Assembly: GCA_019415505.1 (NCBI GenBank)
Contig: DXZC01000094.1
Span: 1-8,493, forward strand
DNA from: Peptococcaceae bacterium
GTDB lineage: Bacteria; Bacillota; Dehalobacteriia; UBA7702
Length of the DNA: 8,493 bases
Reading direction: 5' to 3'
Below the pieces are notes generated by a model. It saw only the letters and a list, made by a program, of their open reading frames with translations, had not been told where the DNA came from and did not search any database. The position numbers and the translations under genes are program-made. Shown here piece after piece: positions 1 to 6,816 of the stretch; position 1 is the stretch's first letter; every line of letters begins with the position of its first letter.

Positions 1-28
1 ATATAAATATCTTATGTTAATATTATAT

Positions 29-34
29 TATAAT
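29..34 (+). promoter_or_regulatory. Possible -10 box for the first gene
   Basis: A perfect TATAAT lies in a very AT-rich stretch about 45 bases before the TTG start at 80. There is no convincing -35 hexamer at the right distance, and chance TATAAT matches are expected in such sequence, so this is only a candidate. Confidence 0.3.
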
Positions 35-79
35 AAATGATTTAAACAGTTTACAAATCCTGAGTTAGAGGTGTAAATT

Positions 80-511
80 TTGAAGAAAAAAATTATAGGA
101 ATAACAGTTTGTATAGTAGTGATTTTGTGCGCTGGAATCATTATCTGGGATAAAAATCAACTGACAGAAAATGAAGTGATGGAAGTTTTAAATGAAGTTA
201 CTTCTCAGTATGGTGATATGAATACAAGCAATGATCAGACTTTTTCGCTCCGTGTTGATGATATGCTAATTTTGTTAATTACCTATGCACCTTCATATTC
301 ATTATTAGGGGTAGACACAGAAGCATATACCGCTAAACCAGACAAACCTGACGAGGTATTTCGTTCAGAAGAAGAGTTGTGGTCGCCGATATGCAATTAT
401 GATAATGCTTTAATCTATAATGAAAAGGCTGATAAATATTACAATGTATCATTTAAAAGTACGAAAAATCCAACAATACCTATTTGGGAAACAGCAAAAG
501 AATTAAAATAG
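80..511 (+). CDS. Small membrane-anchored protein of unknown function
   Basis: This 143-residue protein is not recognised. It starts with TTG, supported by a GAGGTG ribosome binding site at 68-73. The N-terminus has a run of lysines and then a hydrophobic segment at about residues 5-23, read as a single membrane anchor or uncleaved signal. The remaining ~120 residues are polar and probably extracytoplasmic. Cys17 lies in the hydrophobic segment but is preceded by V-I-L, which does not fit a lipobox (Leu at -1), so a lipoprotein is unlikely. It is followed after 12 bases by another small MKKK-type anchored protein, suggesting a two-gene operon. It ends with TAG, notable beside a pyrrolysine-type gene, but a TAA follows two codons later. 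Base composition is much more AT-rich than in the genes after 2600. Coding is likely; function is unknown. Confidence 0.75.
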   Translation: MKKKIIGITVCIVVILCAGIIIWDKNQLTENEVMEVLNEVTSQYGDMNTSNDQTFSLRVDDMLILLITYAPSYSLLGVDTEAYTAKPDKPDEVFRSEEELWSPICNYDNALIYNEKADKYYNVSFKSTKNPTIPIWETAKELK

Positions 512-523
512 AGGGAATAAGGT

Positions 524-952
524 ATGAAGAAAAAGAAAGGTTTAATTTTAGTATTAGTTGCGGTTTTTTTAATTATAATATTTGCCGCAGCGGTTTATTA
601 TTTTCAAAACAGGACGGTTTATACCCTTGAAGCGCCACAAGCAAAAGGCTTAGAGAGCGTTAGAATTAAGAAAAATGCGGCTGAGGAAATCATTTTAAAG
701 AACAATGATGATATGGAAAATATTTTAAAGGTTTTAGGAGTTGAAAGAACGACTACAAAAGAAAGCAAGAATGGTATTCCTATGATTGTTGATAATATTA
801 TAGTCATAGATTTTAATTATAGTAAGGATAAAAAAGCCACGGTTTATGTTTATGAAGAAGGGGGAAAATTCTTTATAGAACAGCCTTATAATGGGATATA
901 TAAAATTTCAAAAGATGATTATGAAAAAATCGACTCATACGCTTCTAAGTAG
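524..952 (+). CDS. Small membrane-anchored protein, possibly DUF5301-like
   Basis: This 142-residue protein starts with MKKKK followed by a strongly hydrophobic stretch (about residues 6-26), a single N-terminal membrane anchor. The remaining ~115 residues should lie outside the cytoplasm. From memory, the pattern 'ESVRIKKNAAEEII', then 'VDNIIVIDFNY', then 'FIEQPYNGIYKIS' near the C-terminus resembles the DUF5301 family of Bacillota proteins of unknown function; a profile search would be needed to settle it. A GAGGGAATAAGG stretch just before the ATG gives the ribosome binding site. It lies 12 bases after the preceding gene, so the two are probably co-transcribed. It ends with TAG; reading through would add codons up to a second TAG eight codons later. 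It is AT-rich like its neighbour. Confidence 0.75.
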   Translation: MKKKKGLILVLVAVFLIIIFAAAVYYFQNRTVYTLEAPQAKGLESVRIKKNAAEEIILKNNDDMENILKVLGVERTTTKESKNGIPMIVDNIIVIDFNYSKDKKATVYVYEEGGKFFIEQPYNGIYKISKDDYEKIDSYASK

Positions 953-1416
953 GGTAGAGCAATGCGTTTCGGTTAGACAATTTTCAGCGTATCTTTTAAA
1001 CGGTTAGTCTGTCAATCCGGAAAAATTTGCAGTAAAAGCGTTACGTTTAATAATTGATGGATAACCCCAAAATGCTGTATTTATGCGGATAATCAAATTC
1101 TGTATTAAATTCAAATTAACTTTTGTTGGGTATTTAAATAAAATTCCTGTTCCTATCATCACTTTGCTTAATTGTTTCTCTGCACGTAGATTAACTGCCA
1201 GCAAGGGTGTTAGGAACATCTTCATTTTAAGGGCCAATTTTAGAATTTAAGGGAAATTAAATTAAACTATGCTTATGGTTTTTATCACGCAAATTAAATA
1301 ACGGTATGAACATCTCGATAGAGTCAAAGGGTAGAAATTGTGAATTTGACAATTGCCAGAGTAAAAATATCAATTATTTGAAGCAGCGGAATCACAAGTA
1401 TAAATGGGGTGGGGAG
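953..1416. other. Intergenic stretch without a supported gene
   Basis: About 460 AT-rich bases separate the second and third genes. A 77-codon open frame exists on the minus strand (1237-1004), but it starts with TTG, has no ribosome binding site and resembles nothing I recognise. The right end holds the presumed promoter of the next gene. No tRNA, clear terminator or insertion-sequence end was seen. Confidence 0.5.
1346..1373 (+). promoter_or_regulatory. Candidate sigma-A promoter for the exported protein gene
   Basis: A perfect -35 TTGACA (1346-1351) is followed after 16 bases by TATCAA (1368-1373), a 4/6 match to the -10 consensus. It lies about 45 bases before the ATG at 1417. It falls inside the N-terminal extension of the longer open frame from 1306, which favours the downstream start. 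Confidence 0.4.
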
Positions 1417-2103
1417 ATGAAGGTACGGCGAAAAATATTGTTGCTCTTTACGTGTCTATTCATAGTTGTGTTATTTCCCACTTTGGTATCAGCCTCGGAA
1501 ACTCCCTTACAGTTAATTTTCAGCAATACCCAGGGCGCTTTAATTGTGGGAATTGCCAAGGAGGTAGATAAAGAAAAGGACCAACTCACCTGCGAGGTTA
1601 TCAGGGTTGTAAGCGGCAGTTACAATAGAAGTCAAATAACAATAGACGAAAGTACGCACTATGACAGCGCTACCAATCAGGAAGTTTATTATCAGCCCGG
1701 CGCTGGACTGGTAATATCCATTAACAAGGGTCACCCGTTAGAGGGCGATGTTGAGCAAGTTATGCATGGAGTATACCAGGTCAAGATCAAAGAACATAGA
1801 AAAGTAAAATTTGAACCCTGTTTAACGGGGGATGACGCTTTGATAGAATGGTATGTCAACACAGGTATAAAAAAGTATAATTACACTTACGACAACGACT
1901 ACTTTGGCATTGGCGATGAGGTGCTCTTTGATGTTAAGGCCAACACCTGGTATAAAGATTCTCTGTCTCCCCGGTATATTGCCCCTGATACCCAGCTGAA
2001 TAAAGTCCTCATCGTCTTTGGCGTTATCATCATAGGGTTGGTTATCCCCCTCATCGTTGTTGGGCGCAGATATCGCAAACTGAAAAAGTTGATGAAGCCA
2101 TAG
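1417..2103 (+). CDS. Exported, C-terminally anchored protein of unknown function
   Basis: The product (228 residues from the ATG at 1417) has a textbook signal peptide: MKVRRK, a hydrophobic core to about residue 23, and a V-S-A cleavage motif ending at residue 26. A second hydrophobic segment at about residues 197-216 is followed by the basic tail RRYRKLKK. This predicts a type I membrane protein with ~170 residues outside the cell. The frame is open upstream to 1306, but the signal peptide begins exactly at 1417 and a GGGGTGGGGAG stretch directly precedes that ATG, so the shorter form is preferred. The ectodomain is beta-rich in appearance with two cysteines; no family was recognised. It ends with TAG, with an in-frame TAA three codons later, and has its own promoter candidate and terminator, so it is probably monocistronic. 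Confidence 0.8.
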   Translation: MKVRRKILLLFTCLFIVVLFPTLVSASETPLQLIFSNTQGALIVGIAKEVDKEKDQLTCEVIRVVSGSYNRSQITIDESTHYDSATNQEVYYQPGAGLVISINKGHPLEGDVEQVMHGVYQVKIKEHRKVKFEPCLTGDDALIEWYVNTGIKKYNYTYDNDYFGIGDEVLFDVKANTWYKDSLSPRYIAPDTQLNKVLIVFGVIIIGLVIPLIVVGRRYRKLKKLMKP

Positions 2104-2166
2104 CCAAGCTACTAACGCCTGGTAATGGTCGTATTGCCTGATTTATAAGTAGGGCAAATTAAAATA

Positions 2167-2204
2167 GAAAGTGATAGTCCTGATGGGCTGTCACTTTCTT
2201 TGTT
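2167..2204 (+). terminator. Rho-independent terminator
   Basis: GAAAGTGATAG (2167-2177) pairs with CTGTCACTTTC (2188-2198) over 11 bp with one G-T pair and a 10-base loop. It is followed by a T-rich tract (TTTGTT). It lies about 65 bases after the stop of the exported protein gene, so it probably ends that transcript. Confidence 0.75.
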
Positions 2205-2408
2205 CAGGTTTAGGTTTTAAAATTGATGCTCTAATAGCTCGCCAGGGATTTCTTTATAATATATATTGCTATATATCCCACTTAAATCAAGATAGTAAAC
2301 AGCAAAATCCGCCGTATTTATCAGCAATTTTATAGTTTTTATAGCTATTGCGGGGCAAGATAGCAAACCTTTACAGCCTCCGCCTTTGCTAAAATATGTG
2401 GCGTTGTC

Positions 2409-2601
2409 TTACGGCTGTGGCAATTCCCTGAGGTAGCGATGGCGACGGTTCTCCGAGTTAGCGGTGGCAACGACTCTCCGAGGTAGCTGCTGCGGCGGTT
2501 CCCTGGGGTTGCGGCGGCGACAGCTCCTCAAGGTTACGGTGGCGACAGTTCCCTGAGGTAGCGGCTGTGACGGTTCCCTGTGGGTTGCGGTGGCGGCGGT
2601 T
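2409..2601. repeat. Degenerate 25-bp tandem repeat, about 7.7 copies
   Basis: Units start at 2409, 2434, 2459, 2484, 2509, 2534, 2559 and 2585. The first six are exactly 25 bases, the seventh is 26, and the eighth is cut off after about 17. The unit reads roughly TAGCGGTGGCGACGG followed by TTCCCTGAGG. Copies differ by several substitutions but keep length. The period is not a multiple of three and stop codons are present, so it is not a coding repeat. There are no spacers, so it is not CRISPR. It ends about 40 bases before the thpR start. Confidence 0.8.
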
Positions 2602-2643
2602 ATTTGCTATTATTGGGTAAAGGACTTTACAGGGGGCGGTATT

Positions 2644-3186
2644 ATGCGCTTGTTCATTGCCATTAATTTTTCTGACGGCGTTAAGAACGCTATCTATACT
2701 TTAAGCCAGGAGCTAAAGAGTCAAAGCCAGGGGGGCAGGTTTTGCCGCCGGGAAAACCTCCACTTGACGCTGGCCTTTTTAGGGGAAGTGGAGCCTCAGC
2801 GGGTTAGCAAAGTTAAAAAGGCCCTGGCCTCTTTAACTATACCGGAATTTAATTTAACTTTTGACCATCTGGGCCGGTTTAAGGGCCGGGGCGGCGATAT
2901 CCGCTGGCTGGGCATTAAACCCTGCCCTGAACTTCTTGACCTGCACCAGGCTTTATGCCAGGCCCTGAAAAAGGAGGGCTTTGCTCTAGAGGAGCGCCCC
3001 TTTACACCCCACCTAACCTTGGGCCGACAAGTAACGGCGGCGCCCTTGCCGCCTCAGGGGAAAAAGTTGGCTCAGCCCATTGGCTTTGAGGTGCGTAAAA
3101 TCAGCCTCATGCTCTCCCAACGCAGTAATAACGGGGTTAATTACAGTGAATTATATTGTGTGGGGCCAGGGGCTTGTGAGCGGTAA
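2644..3186 (+). CDS. thpR: RNA 2',3'-cyclic phosphodiesterase (2H family)
   Basis: The enzyme family (also called LigT or 2'-5' RNA ligase-like) hydrolyses 2',3'-cyclic phosphate ends of RNA to 2'-phosphates and acts in the cytoplasm. The 180-residue product begins MRLFIAINF, the usual family start, and has both diagnostic HxTx motifs: H40-L-T42-L and H123-L-T125-L, the catalytic histidine pairs of the 2H fold. The length matches typical bacterial members (~180). The open frame extends back to 2590, but those 18 residues are not family-like and begin inside the tandem repeat. The ATG at 2644 has an AGGGGGCGG ribosome binding site at 2631-2639. The gene is alone on its strand between repeat arrays, with no obvious terminator after it. 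Family assignment is firm; its physiological RNA substrate is not known from sequence. Confidence 0.93.
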   Translation: MRLFIAINFSDGVKNAIYTLSQELKSQSQGGRFCRRENLHLTLAFLGEVEPQRVSKVKKALASLTIPEFNLTFDHLGRFKGRGGDIRWLGIKPCPELLDLHQALCQALKKEGFALEERPFTPHLTLGRQVTAAPLPPQGKKLAQPIGFEVRKISLMLSQRSNNGVNYSELYCVGPGACER

Positions 3187-3506
3187 ATTCCCCGGCTGGT
3201 AAGGCTTTTTAAACTTGATTATTAATGTTTTAAATTCTCGTGTCGGGGTTCCGGGTTGTTGTTTAAACGCCCTGTAAAGCCCTGGCTCAAGGGGTAAAAG
3301 GTCGCAGCTTAATATGGCTAACTTTTGGGGTTGATTGGTTCTAGGCCCGCCTCTAGCGCTCACCTTTGCCGCCGGGGCTGCTGAGAAACATCGCCGAGGG
3401 TGGGGTATCTCTCAGAAAAGAAGCCACGCAGACAATAAAACGGAATGATTTGAAAGGCGCTAAAATGATAGCGGCCAAACTACTGGCGACCAAAAACTAT
3501 TTCCGG

Positions 3507-3775
3507 CAACGGTCAAGGTGTGTTAATTTAACCAAGCCTAACCCCAATTTCTGAGGTTGCTGGGCTTAGAGCCGGTTAACAGCGGAGCCGAAACCTGGCC
3601 CTGTCAACGGTCAAGGTGTGTTAATTTAACCAAGCCTGCCCCCAATTTCTGGATTTATCGGGCTTAGAGCCAATTAATAGCTGGGCCGAAACCTGGCCCA
3701 GTCAATAATCAAGATGTGTTAATTTAGCCAAGCCTGGCCCCAATTTTTGGGTTTATCTGGCTTAGACCACATTAT
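3507..3775. repeat. 98-bp tandem repeat, about 2.7 copies
   Basis: Copies start at 3507, 3605 and 3703, exactly 98 bases apart; the third fades after about 73 bases. Copies 1 and 2 differ at about 14 of 98 positions, and their first 33 bases are identical. Each unit begins with a GTTAA-T-TTAAC-type dyad (damaged in copy 3). Each then has AAGCC and GGCTT arms about 25-30 bases apart that could pair. Copies 1 and 2 also end in a short hairpin; in copy 2 it is the perfect CTGGGCC / GGCCCAG (3681-3687 with 3695-3701). The period is not a multiple of three and there are stops in frame, so it is non-coding. Confidence 0.85.
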
Positions 3776-3827
3776 CCGCGGGACTGAAGGTTATTTGCCG
3801 CCTGTTTGGGGCCTTAGGAGTACATAA

Positions 3828-3856
3828 AAGCAGGAACGGACCTCCCGTTCCTGCTT
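3828..3856 (-). terminator. Strong hairpin, probable terminator for leftward transcription
   Basis: AAGCAGGAACGG (3828-3839) pairs perfectly with CCGTTCCTGCTT (3845-3856), a 12-bp stem with a 5-base loop. Read on the minus strand the stem is followed by TTTTATGT, as in an intrinsic terminator; on the plus strand the tract is only TTAAATT. It lies about 310 bases beyond the mttB stop codon, so it may end the mttB transcript with a long 3' untranslated region. It could also act in both directions. Confidence 0.6.
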
Positions 3857-3866
3857 AAATTATCTT

Positions 3867-4103
3867 ATGCTTTATCTCTCGCCCCTGCCCTCTGCTAACC
3901 TTGGCCTATTTCAGCAGGGCGGAACAGTGAATTTTCGTGCGTTTCAGTTCATTTCAACACAATTTATTATCTGCGTGGCGGCTGTTCTGGCGGGAGTTTT
4001 ACCCACTTCTGGCCTGGCGTTTATCGGGGTCCTATTAACAACTTTGGCAGCAAAAGCCGCCCCCAAGACAGCCTCAAAACCAAGGCCTTATCACAGGGCT
4101 TAG
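3867..4103 (+). CDS. Doubtful small hydrophobic open reading frame
   Basis: A 78-codon frame whose middle (about residues 30-62) is hydrophobic and could form one or two membrane segments, ending in a basic Ala/Lys/Pro-rich tail. The ATG at 3867 has no ribosome binding site. An in-frame GTG at 3927 has AGGGCGG about five bases upstream and would give 58 residues. No family is recognised. It lies just right of the hairpin, in the space where the mttB transcript would run on the opposite strand. It may be a chance frame or a remnant of a transporter gene. Confidence 0.22.
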   Translation: MLYLSPLPSANLGLFQQGGTVNFRAFQFISTQFIICVAAVLAGVLPTSGLAFIGVLLTTLAAKAAPKTASKPRPYHRA

Positions 4104-4164
4104 CTATATTAAGCTACTAAGCTACGCTTTACCCCTAAACCAGGGCTTGCCAGGCGCTTATATC

Positions 4165-5649
4165 TTACTCCACGCTTAATTTTACCTGGTAATGTCTTTC
4201 CGCCTCATTGACGATGCCCCGCAGCTTTTTCTGTAGCTCCTTGGTTAAAGGCTGGGGCTTGTAATTGTCGTAAAGGTCTATGGCGGTTTCGTTGGCTTTC
4301 GTTAGCATTTCCACAGATCCCGAGGCTAACCAGTCGTCGGGCATACGCCGGTCAATTAAGACGCTGCGGCTCTGGGTTGCTTTAAAATGACGGTAGGTAT
4401 GCTCATGGCTGACAAACTCCCCGCCAGGGCCAACTTGGCGGATAACGTCAACCGCCAGGGTCTCTGGGGTTACGTCAATACCTTTTACGGCGTGTTTTAT
4501 CATGTCCGCTAACTCATTATCCATTACTAATTTAGCGTAGTCAAAGGTCATGCCCATTTCCAGCATACCTAAGCCATAGATGATATTAGCGCCGGCCAAA
4601 GCCGCTAAGGTAGCGGACAAGGTGGTTTCATGGGCCGCTTGGGCGTCTATTAGCTTGCTATCAACCTAACCGCCGGCTACAAAGCTGGGTAGCTTGTAAT
4701 ACTGGGCCAACTTGGCCACACCGGCGTTGAGCATACCCAATTCCGGCGCGCCCACCGCCGCTGTGGTGAAGCGCATATCCATCATCGTGGTTGAGCTGCC
4801 GTAAATAAAGGGATTACCCTTGTTAACTAACTGGCATAGCACTAAACCGGCCAACACTTCCGCATTGTGGCAGACCAGGGTTCCCGCTAGGGTTACAGGG
4901 GCGGTACCCCCAGCCAAAGCCATGGAGAGGACGTTAATTGGTATGCCGGCTCGGGCGGCGGCAACTATTACCTCGGAGGTATCCGGGTTTAAGGTCAGGG
5001 GGCTGTTGGGGCAGCAAAGGGGGGTGTAAATGGGGCGCTGGCGCAGGGCTTCCGGTCCGCCGGCAATGGCCGCCGCCATTTCAATAATGCGCTGGGCGTT
5101 ATAGCCGCAGCTGGCGCCAATAAAACAGTGCTTGGTGGTATTATTAAAAATGGCCTCAGCGTTGTGAATACTCTGCACCTCCGGCGGCACATCGTCGGCG
5201 CCCAGGGCCCTTTCATAGACTGTGATGTTGTCCAAAGCGTCGCAGATGCGGGTAGCGTCCCGCAGAGCTTTTTTGCTGGAAAATTCCGCTTTTCTGGTAT
5301 GGGGATTTACCACCTTCACCCCCTCGCCAAAGTTGGTAAAGGCTACCTTCTTATTTTGTACTACATAGTCCCGGTCCGGCAGGCGACCGGCCAGCAGCAC
5401 GGTGCTGGGGGCGGCTTGAATCGCCTCCTCCACCAAATAGGGGGGGATTTTGACAATATTGCTAGCTGGGTCAATCATGGTGCCGGCGGCGGCGAATATT
5501 TCCCGTTCCTCCTCGCCGGGGACCTTAATGCCGACAGTGTTTAAAACCTCCAAGGTAGCGCAGTGAATGGCGTATAGGTCGTCTTCGCTAAAAAGGCACA
5601 AGCCCAGGCCCTGAAAGGGCGTAACTCCTGCTTGTAAAGTGTTATTCAT
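4165..5649 (-). CDS. mttB: Trimethylamine:corrinoid methyltransferase with in-frame UAG (pyrrolysine)
   Basis: MttB transfers a methyl group from trimethylamine to the Co(I) corrinoid of MttC, feeding methylotrophic methanogenesis or acetogenesis. The frame runs from ATG at 5649 (ribosome binding site AAAGGAGGAG, 5664-5655 on the minus strand) to TAA at 4165. It is interrupted once by TAG at 4668-4666, codon 328. Reading through in the same frame joins 327 residues to a further 166, giving 494, against about 495 for Methanosarcina barkeri MttB, whose pyrrolysine is near residue 334. Flanking residues match the family on both sides: YGSSTT (283-288), GAPELG (300-305) and PSFVAGG before the UAG, then VDSKLIDAQAAHE after it. 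Conserved sequence continues to the end (ANIIYGLGMLEMGMTF), so this is neither a decayed tail nor a frameshift. An ordinary nonsense mutation in a non-Pyl homologue is the alternative, but the exact position argues against it. No mttC follows. Confidence 0.93.
4642..4674 (-). promoter_or_regulatory. Weak stem-loop spanning the UAG codon of mttB
   Basis: On the minus strand GGCG (4674-4671) can pair with CGCC (4645-4642), and TTAG (4669-4666), which contains the amber codon, with CTAA (4653-4650). The loop is 12 bases and the internal bulge is asymmetric. This is weak, and MttB decoding is not known to require such an element, so it is listed only as a candidate local structure. Confidence 0.15.
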
Positions 5650-5734
5650 GGCTACTCCTCCTTTAAATTTATCTTTAGCTGAGTTTAATTTCTGTTTTCC
5701 CCTTCAGTGTAAACCGGGGCGGCGGGGATTAAAA

Positions 5735-5749
5735 TTGGCAAAACGTCAA
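5735..5749. promoter_or_regulatory. Candidate operator (copy 1) between mttB and the regulator
   Basis: TTGGCAAAACGTCAA is an imperfect dyad (TTGGC, 5 bases, GTCAA) in the divergent intergenic region. It matches 12 of 15 bases with CTGACATAACGTCAA at 7084-7098, on the far side of the regulator gene. A shared site flanking a regulator gene suggests its binding site; this is inferred from sequence alone. Confidence 0.4.
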
Positions 5750-5833
5750 GGAGGAAATATTTATTTTAGACAATCTGTAAAAACATTCTCCAGCCGGAGC
5801 GTTGTATATTTAAGAGAGTAAGGGGGCGGTTTT

Positions 5834-6796
5834 ATGCTGATTAATAACCGTATAACCATGGCGGAGGTCCTGGAAACCGAGGACTTCCGGGATGCCCAGT
5901 TGATTGCGGGCCACGGCGGCCTCAATAAAGAGCTTAGCTGGGTGCATATTTTAGAAACTTGGGATGATTCTAACCGCTGGATAGATGGTAGCGAGCTAAT
6001 TCTCTGCAGCGGGGTAGGGGTCAAGGACGGCCGGGAGCTAATACCCTTTTTCCAGCAGTTACTGGCCAAAAATATTTCCGGCTTTTGCCTCCAGCTCCAT
6101 ATGTATGTGTCCGAGGTGCCCCAAGAAATGATTGATTTAGCCAATGAATATGATTGTCCGCTTCTGGTTTTTAAGCGTTTGGTGCGCTTTATTGATTTAT
6201 CCCGGAATTTAATTCGCATTATTCTGGAATATGTAAACCAGGATTACATCTTAGAAAAGCAAAAAATGGACGCCAATTATTGGCTGTTGGATTTACTTAA
6301 CGGCAGCCTACAGGAGGCGGGGGTTGCGGAGCATTTGCAGTTGGACCGGGCCCAGCTGCGAAAATTCCGCTGGTTTGTCACGGTGGTGGAGTACCGCAAA
6401 AGCAAAATTACCTACCAATGGTCGGAAAGCATTTATTTGACTATTGCCAAAACCCTGCGAGCTATCTTTCAGGAACAGCAATTTTATTTTTATCCCTTTT
6501 TTGCCGATGGGCTCCTCACCGGCCTGGTGCTGGATTACGGCGCCAACGAAAACTGGAAGGAGCGCTTTGCCGCTGTAGCCGAAACCATAAACCGGAATTT
6601 GCGTATACAGGATGGCAAGCCCCAGCTAATTCTCGCCGCCGGTTGCCGCTGTCAGGACGTAAAGGAGGTGCCCCGCAGCTACCAAACAGCCTTAAAAACC
6701 TTGGCTATCTGCCAAAAATTCCCCTTAAAGCGCCATATTTATGAGGACTTAAATTTGTACTTTATTCTCTCCTTGATAAAGGACAGCGATAATTAG
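5834..6796 (+). CDS. PucR/CdaR-type transcription regulator, N-terminal part (frameshifted)
   Basis: This 320-residue product is the front portion of a PucR-family regulator. It has a PucR N-terminal sensor-like domain (about residues 9-125, with the usual 'VLETEDFRDAQLIAG' start) and a central CdaR GGDEF-like domain (about 165-300). The frame ends at TAG (6794-6796), exactly where family members continue into the C-terminal region. That continuation is present one frame over from 6793: LEELQEFVMEQLKPLLSFD follows directly on SLIKDSDN. Restoring one T (AATTTAG for AATTAG) would fuse the halves into about 412 residues, the normal family length. So this is a one-base deletion, a sequencing error, or less likely programmed frameshifting. 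The start ATG at 5834 has an AAGGGGGCGG ribosome binding site. Divergent orientation to mttB suggests it controls mttB and perhaps the permease operon downstream. Confidence 0.85.
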   Translation: MLINNRITMAEVLETEDFRDAQLIAGHGGLNKELSWVHILETWDDSNRWIDGSELILCSGVGVKDGRELIPFFQQLLAKNISGFCLQLHMYVSEVPQEMIDLANEYDCPLLVFKRLVRFIDLSRNLIRIILEYVNQDYILEKQKMDANYWLLDLLNGSLQEAGVAEHLQLDRAQLRKFRWFVTVVEYRKSKITYQWSESIYLTIAKTLRAIFQEQQFYFYPFFADGLLTGLVLDYGANENWKERFAAVAETINRNLRIQDGKPQLILAAGCRCQDVKEVPRSYQTALKTLAICQKFPLKRHIYEDLNLYFILSLIKDSDN

Positions 6797-6816
6797 AGGA
6801 GCTACAGGAATTTGTT

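Larger units (their letters stand above)
2104..2643. other. Non-coding stretch with terminator and tandem repeats
   Basis: About 540 bases with no supported gene. It holds the terminator of the preceding gene (2167-2204), an AT-rich segment with a 7-bp ATATATA/TATATAT hairpin near 2260, a TAGCAAA/TTTGCTA inverted pair around 2360-2395, and then the 25-bp tandem repeat array. The last ~40 bases carry the ribosome binding site of thpR. Confidence 0.6.
3187..4164. other. Long accessory stretch with repeats, few or no genes
   Basis: Nearly 1 kb between thpR and the end of mttB. It contains a 98-bp tandem repeat (3507 to about 3775), a strong hairpin (3828-3856) and one doubtful hydrophobic open frame (3867-4103). 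The first ~320 bases (3187-3506) show no convincing gene. A 62-codon TTG-started frame at 3366-3554 has no ribosome binding site and runs into the repeat. Confidence 0.55.

Noticed and set aside
1004..1237. 77-codon minus-strand frame
   Set aside because: TTG start without ribosome binding site, AT-rich sequence, and no recognisable family.
1306..1416. Longer N-terminus for the exported protein
   Set aside because: The signal peptide starts exactly at the ATG at 1417, which has a purine-rich ribosome binding site, and a promoter candidate lies inside the extension.
3366..3554. 62-codon frame whose segment around 'RNDLKGAKMIAAKLL' loosely recalls the ESCRT-III (Snf7/CHMP2) helix pattern
   Set aside because: It starts with TTG without a ribosome binding site directly after an in-frame stop and ends within the 98-bp repeat. 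The likeness is a short charged helix pattern that can arise by chance.
2409..3775. CRISPR array
   Set aside because: Both repeat arrays are directly tandem without unique spacers, and no cas genes are present.
4666..4668. mttB as two separate genes or a pseudogene with a premature stop
   Set aside because: Both halves are in the same frame with no indel, total length matches the family, and the TAG sits at the known pyrrolysine position. The right half also lacks a plausible start and ribosome binding site of its own.
4820..5544. Plus-strand and other-frame open reading frames over mttB
   Set aside because: They are shadows of the well-supported mttB coding frame and lack ribosome binding sites and family resemblance.
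6794..6796. UAG read-through as rescue of the split regulator
   Set aside because: Reading on in the same frame gives about 13 unrelated residues and then TGA; the helix-turn-helix region is in another frame.
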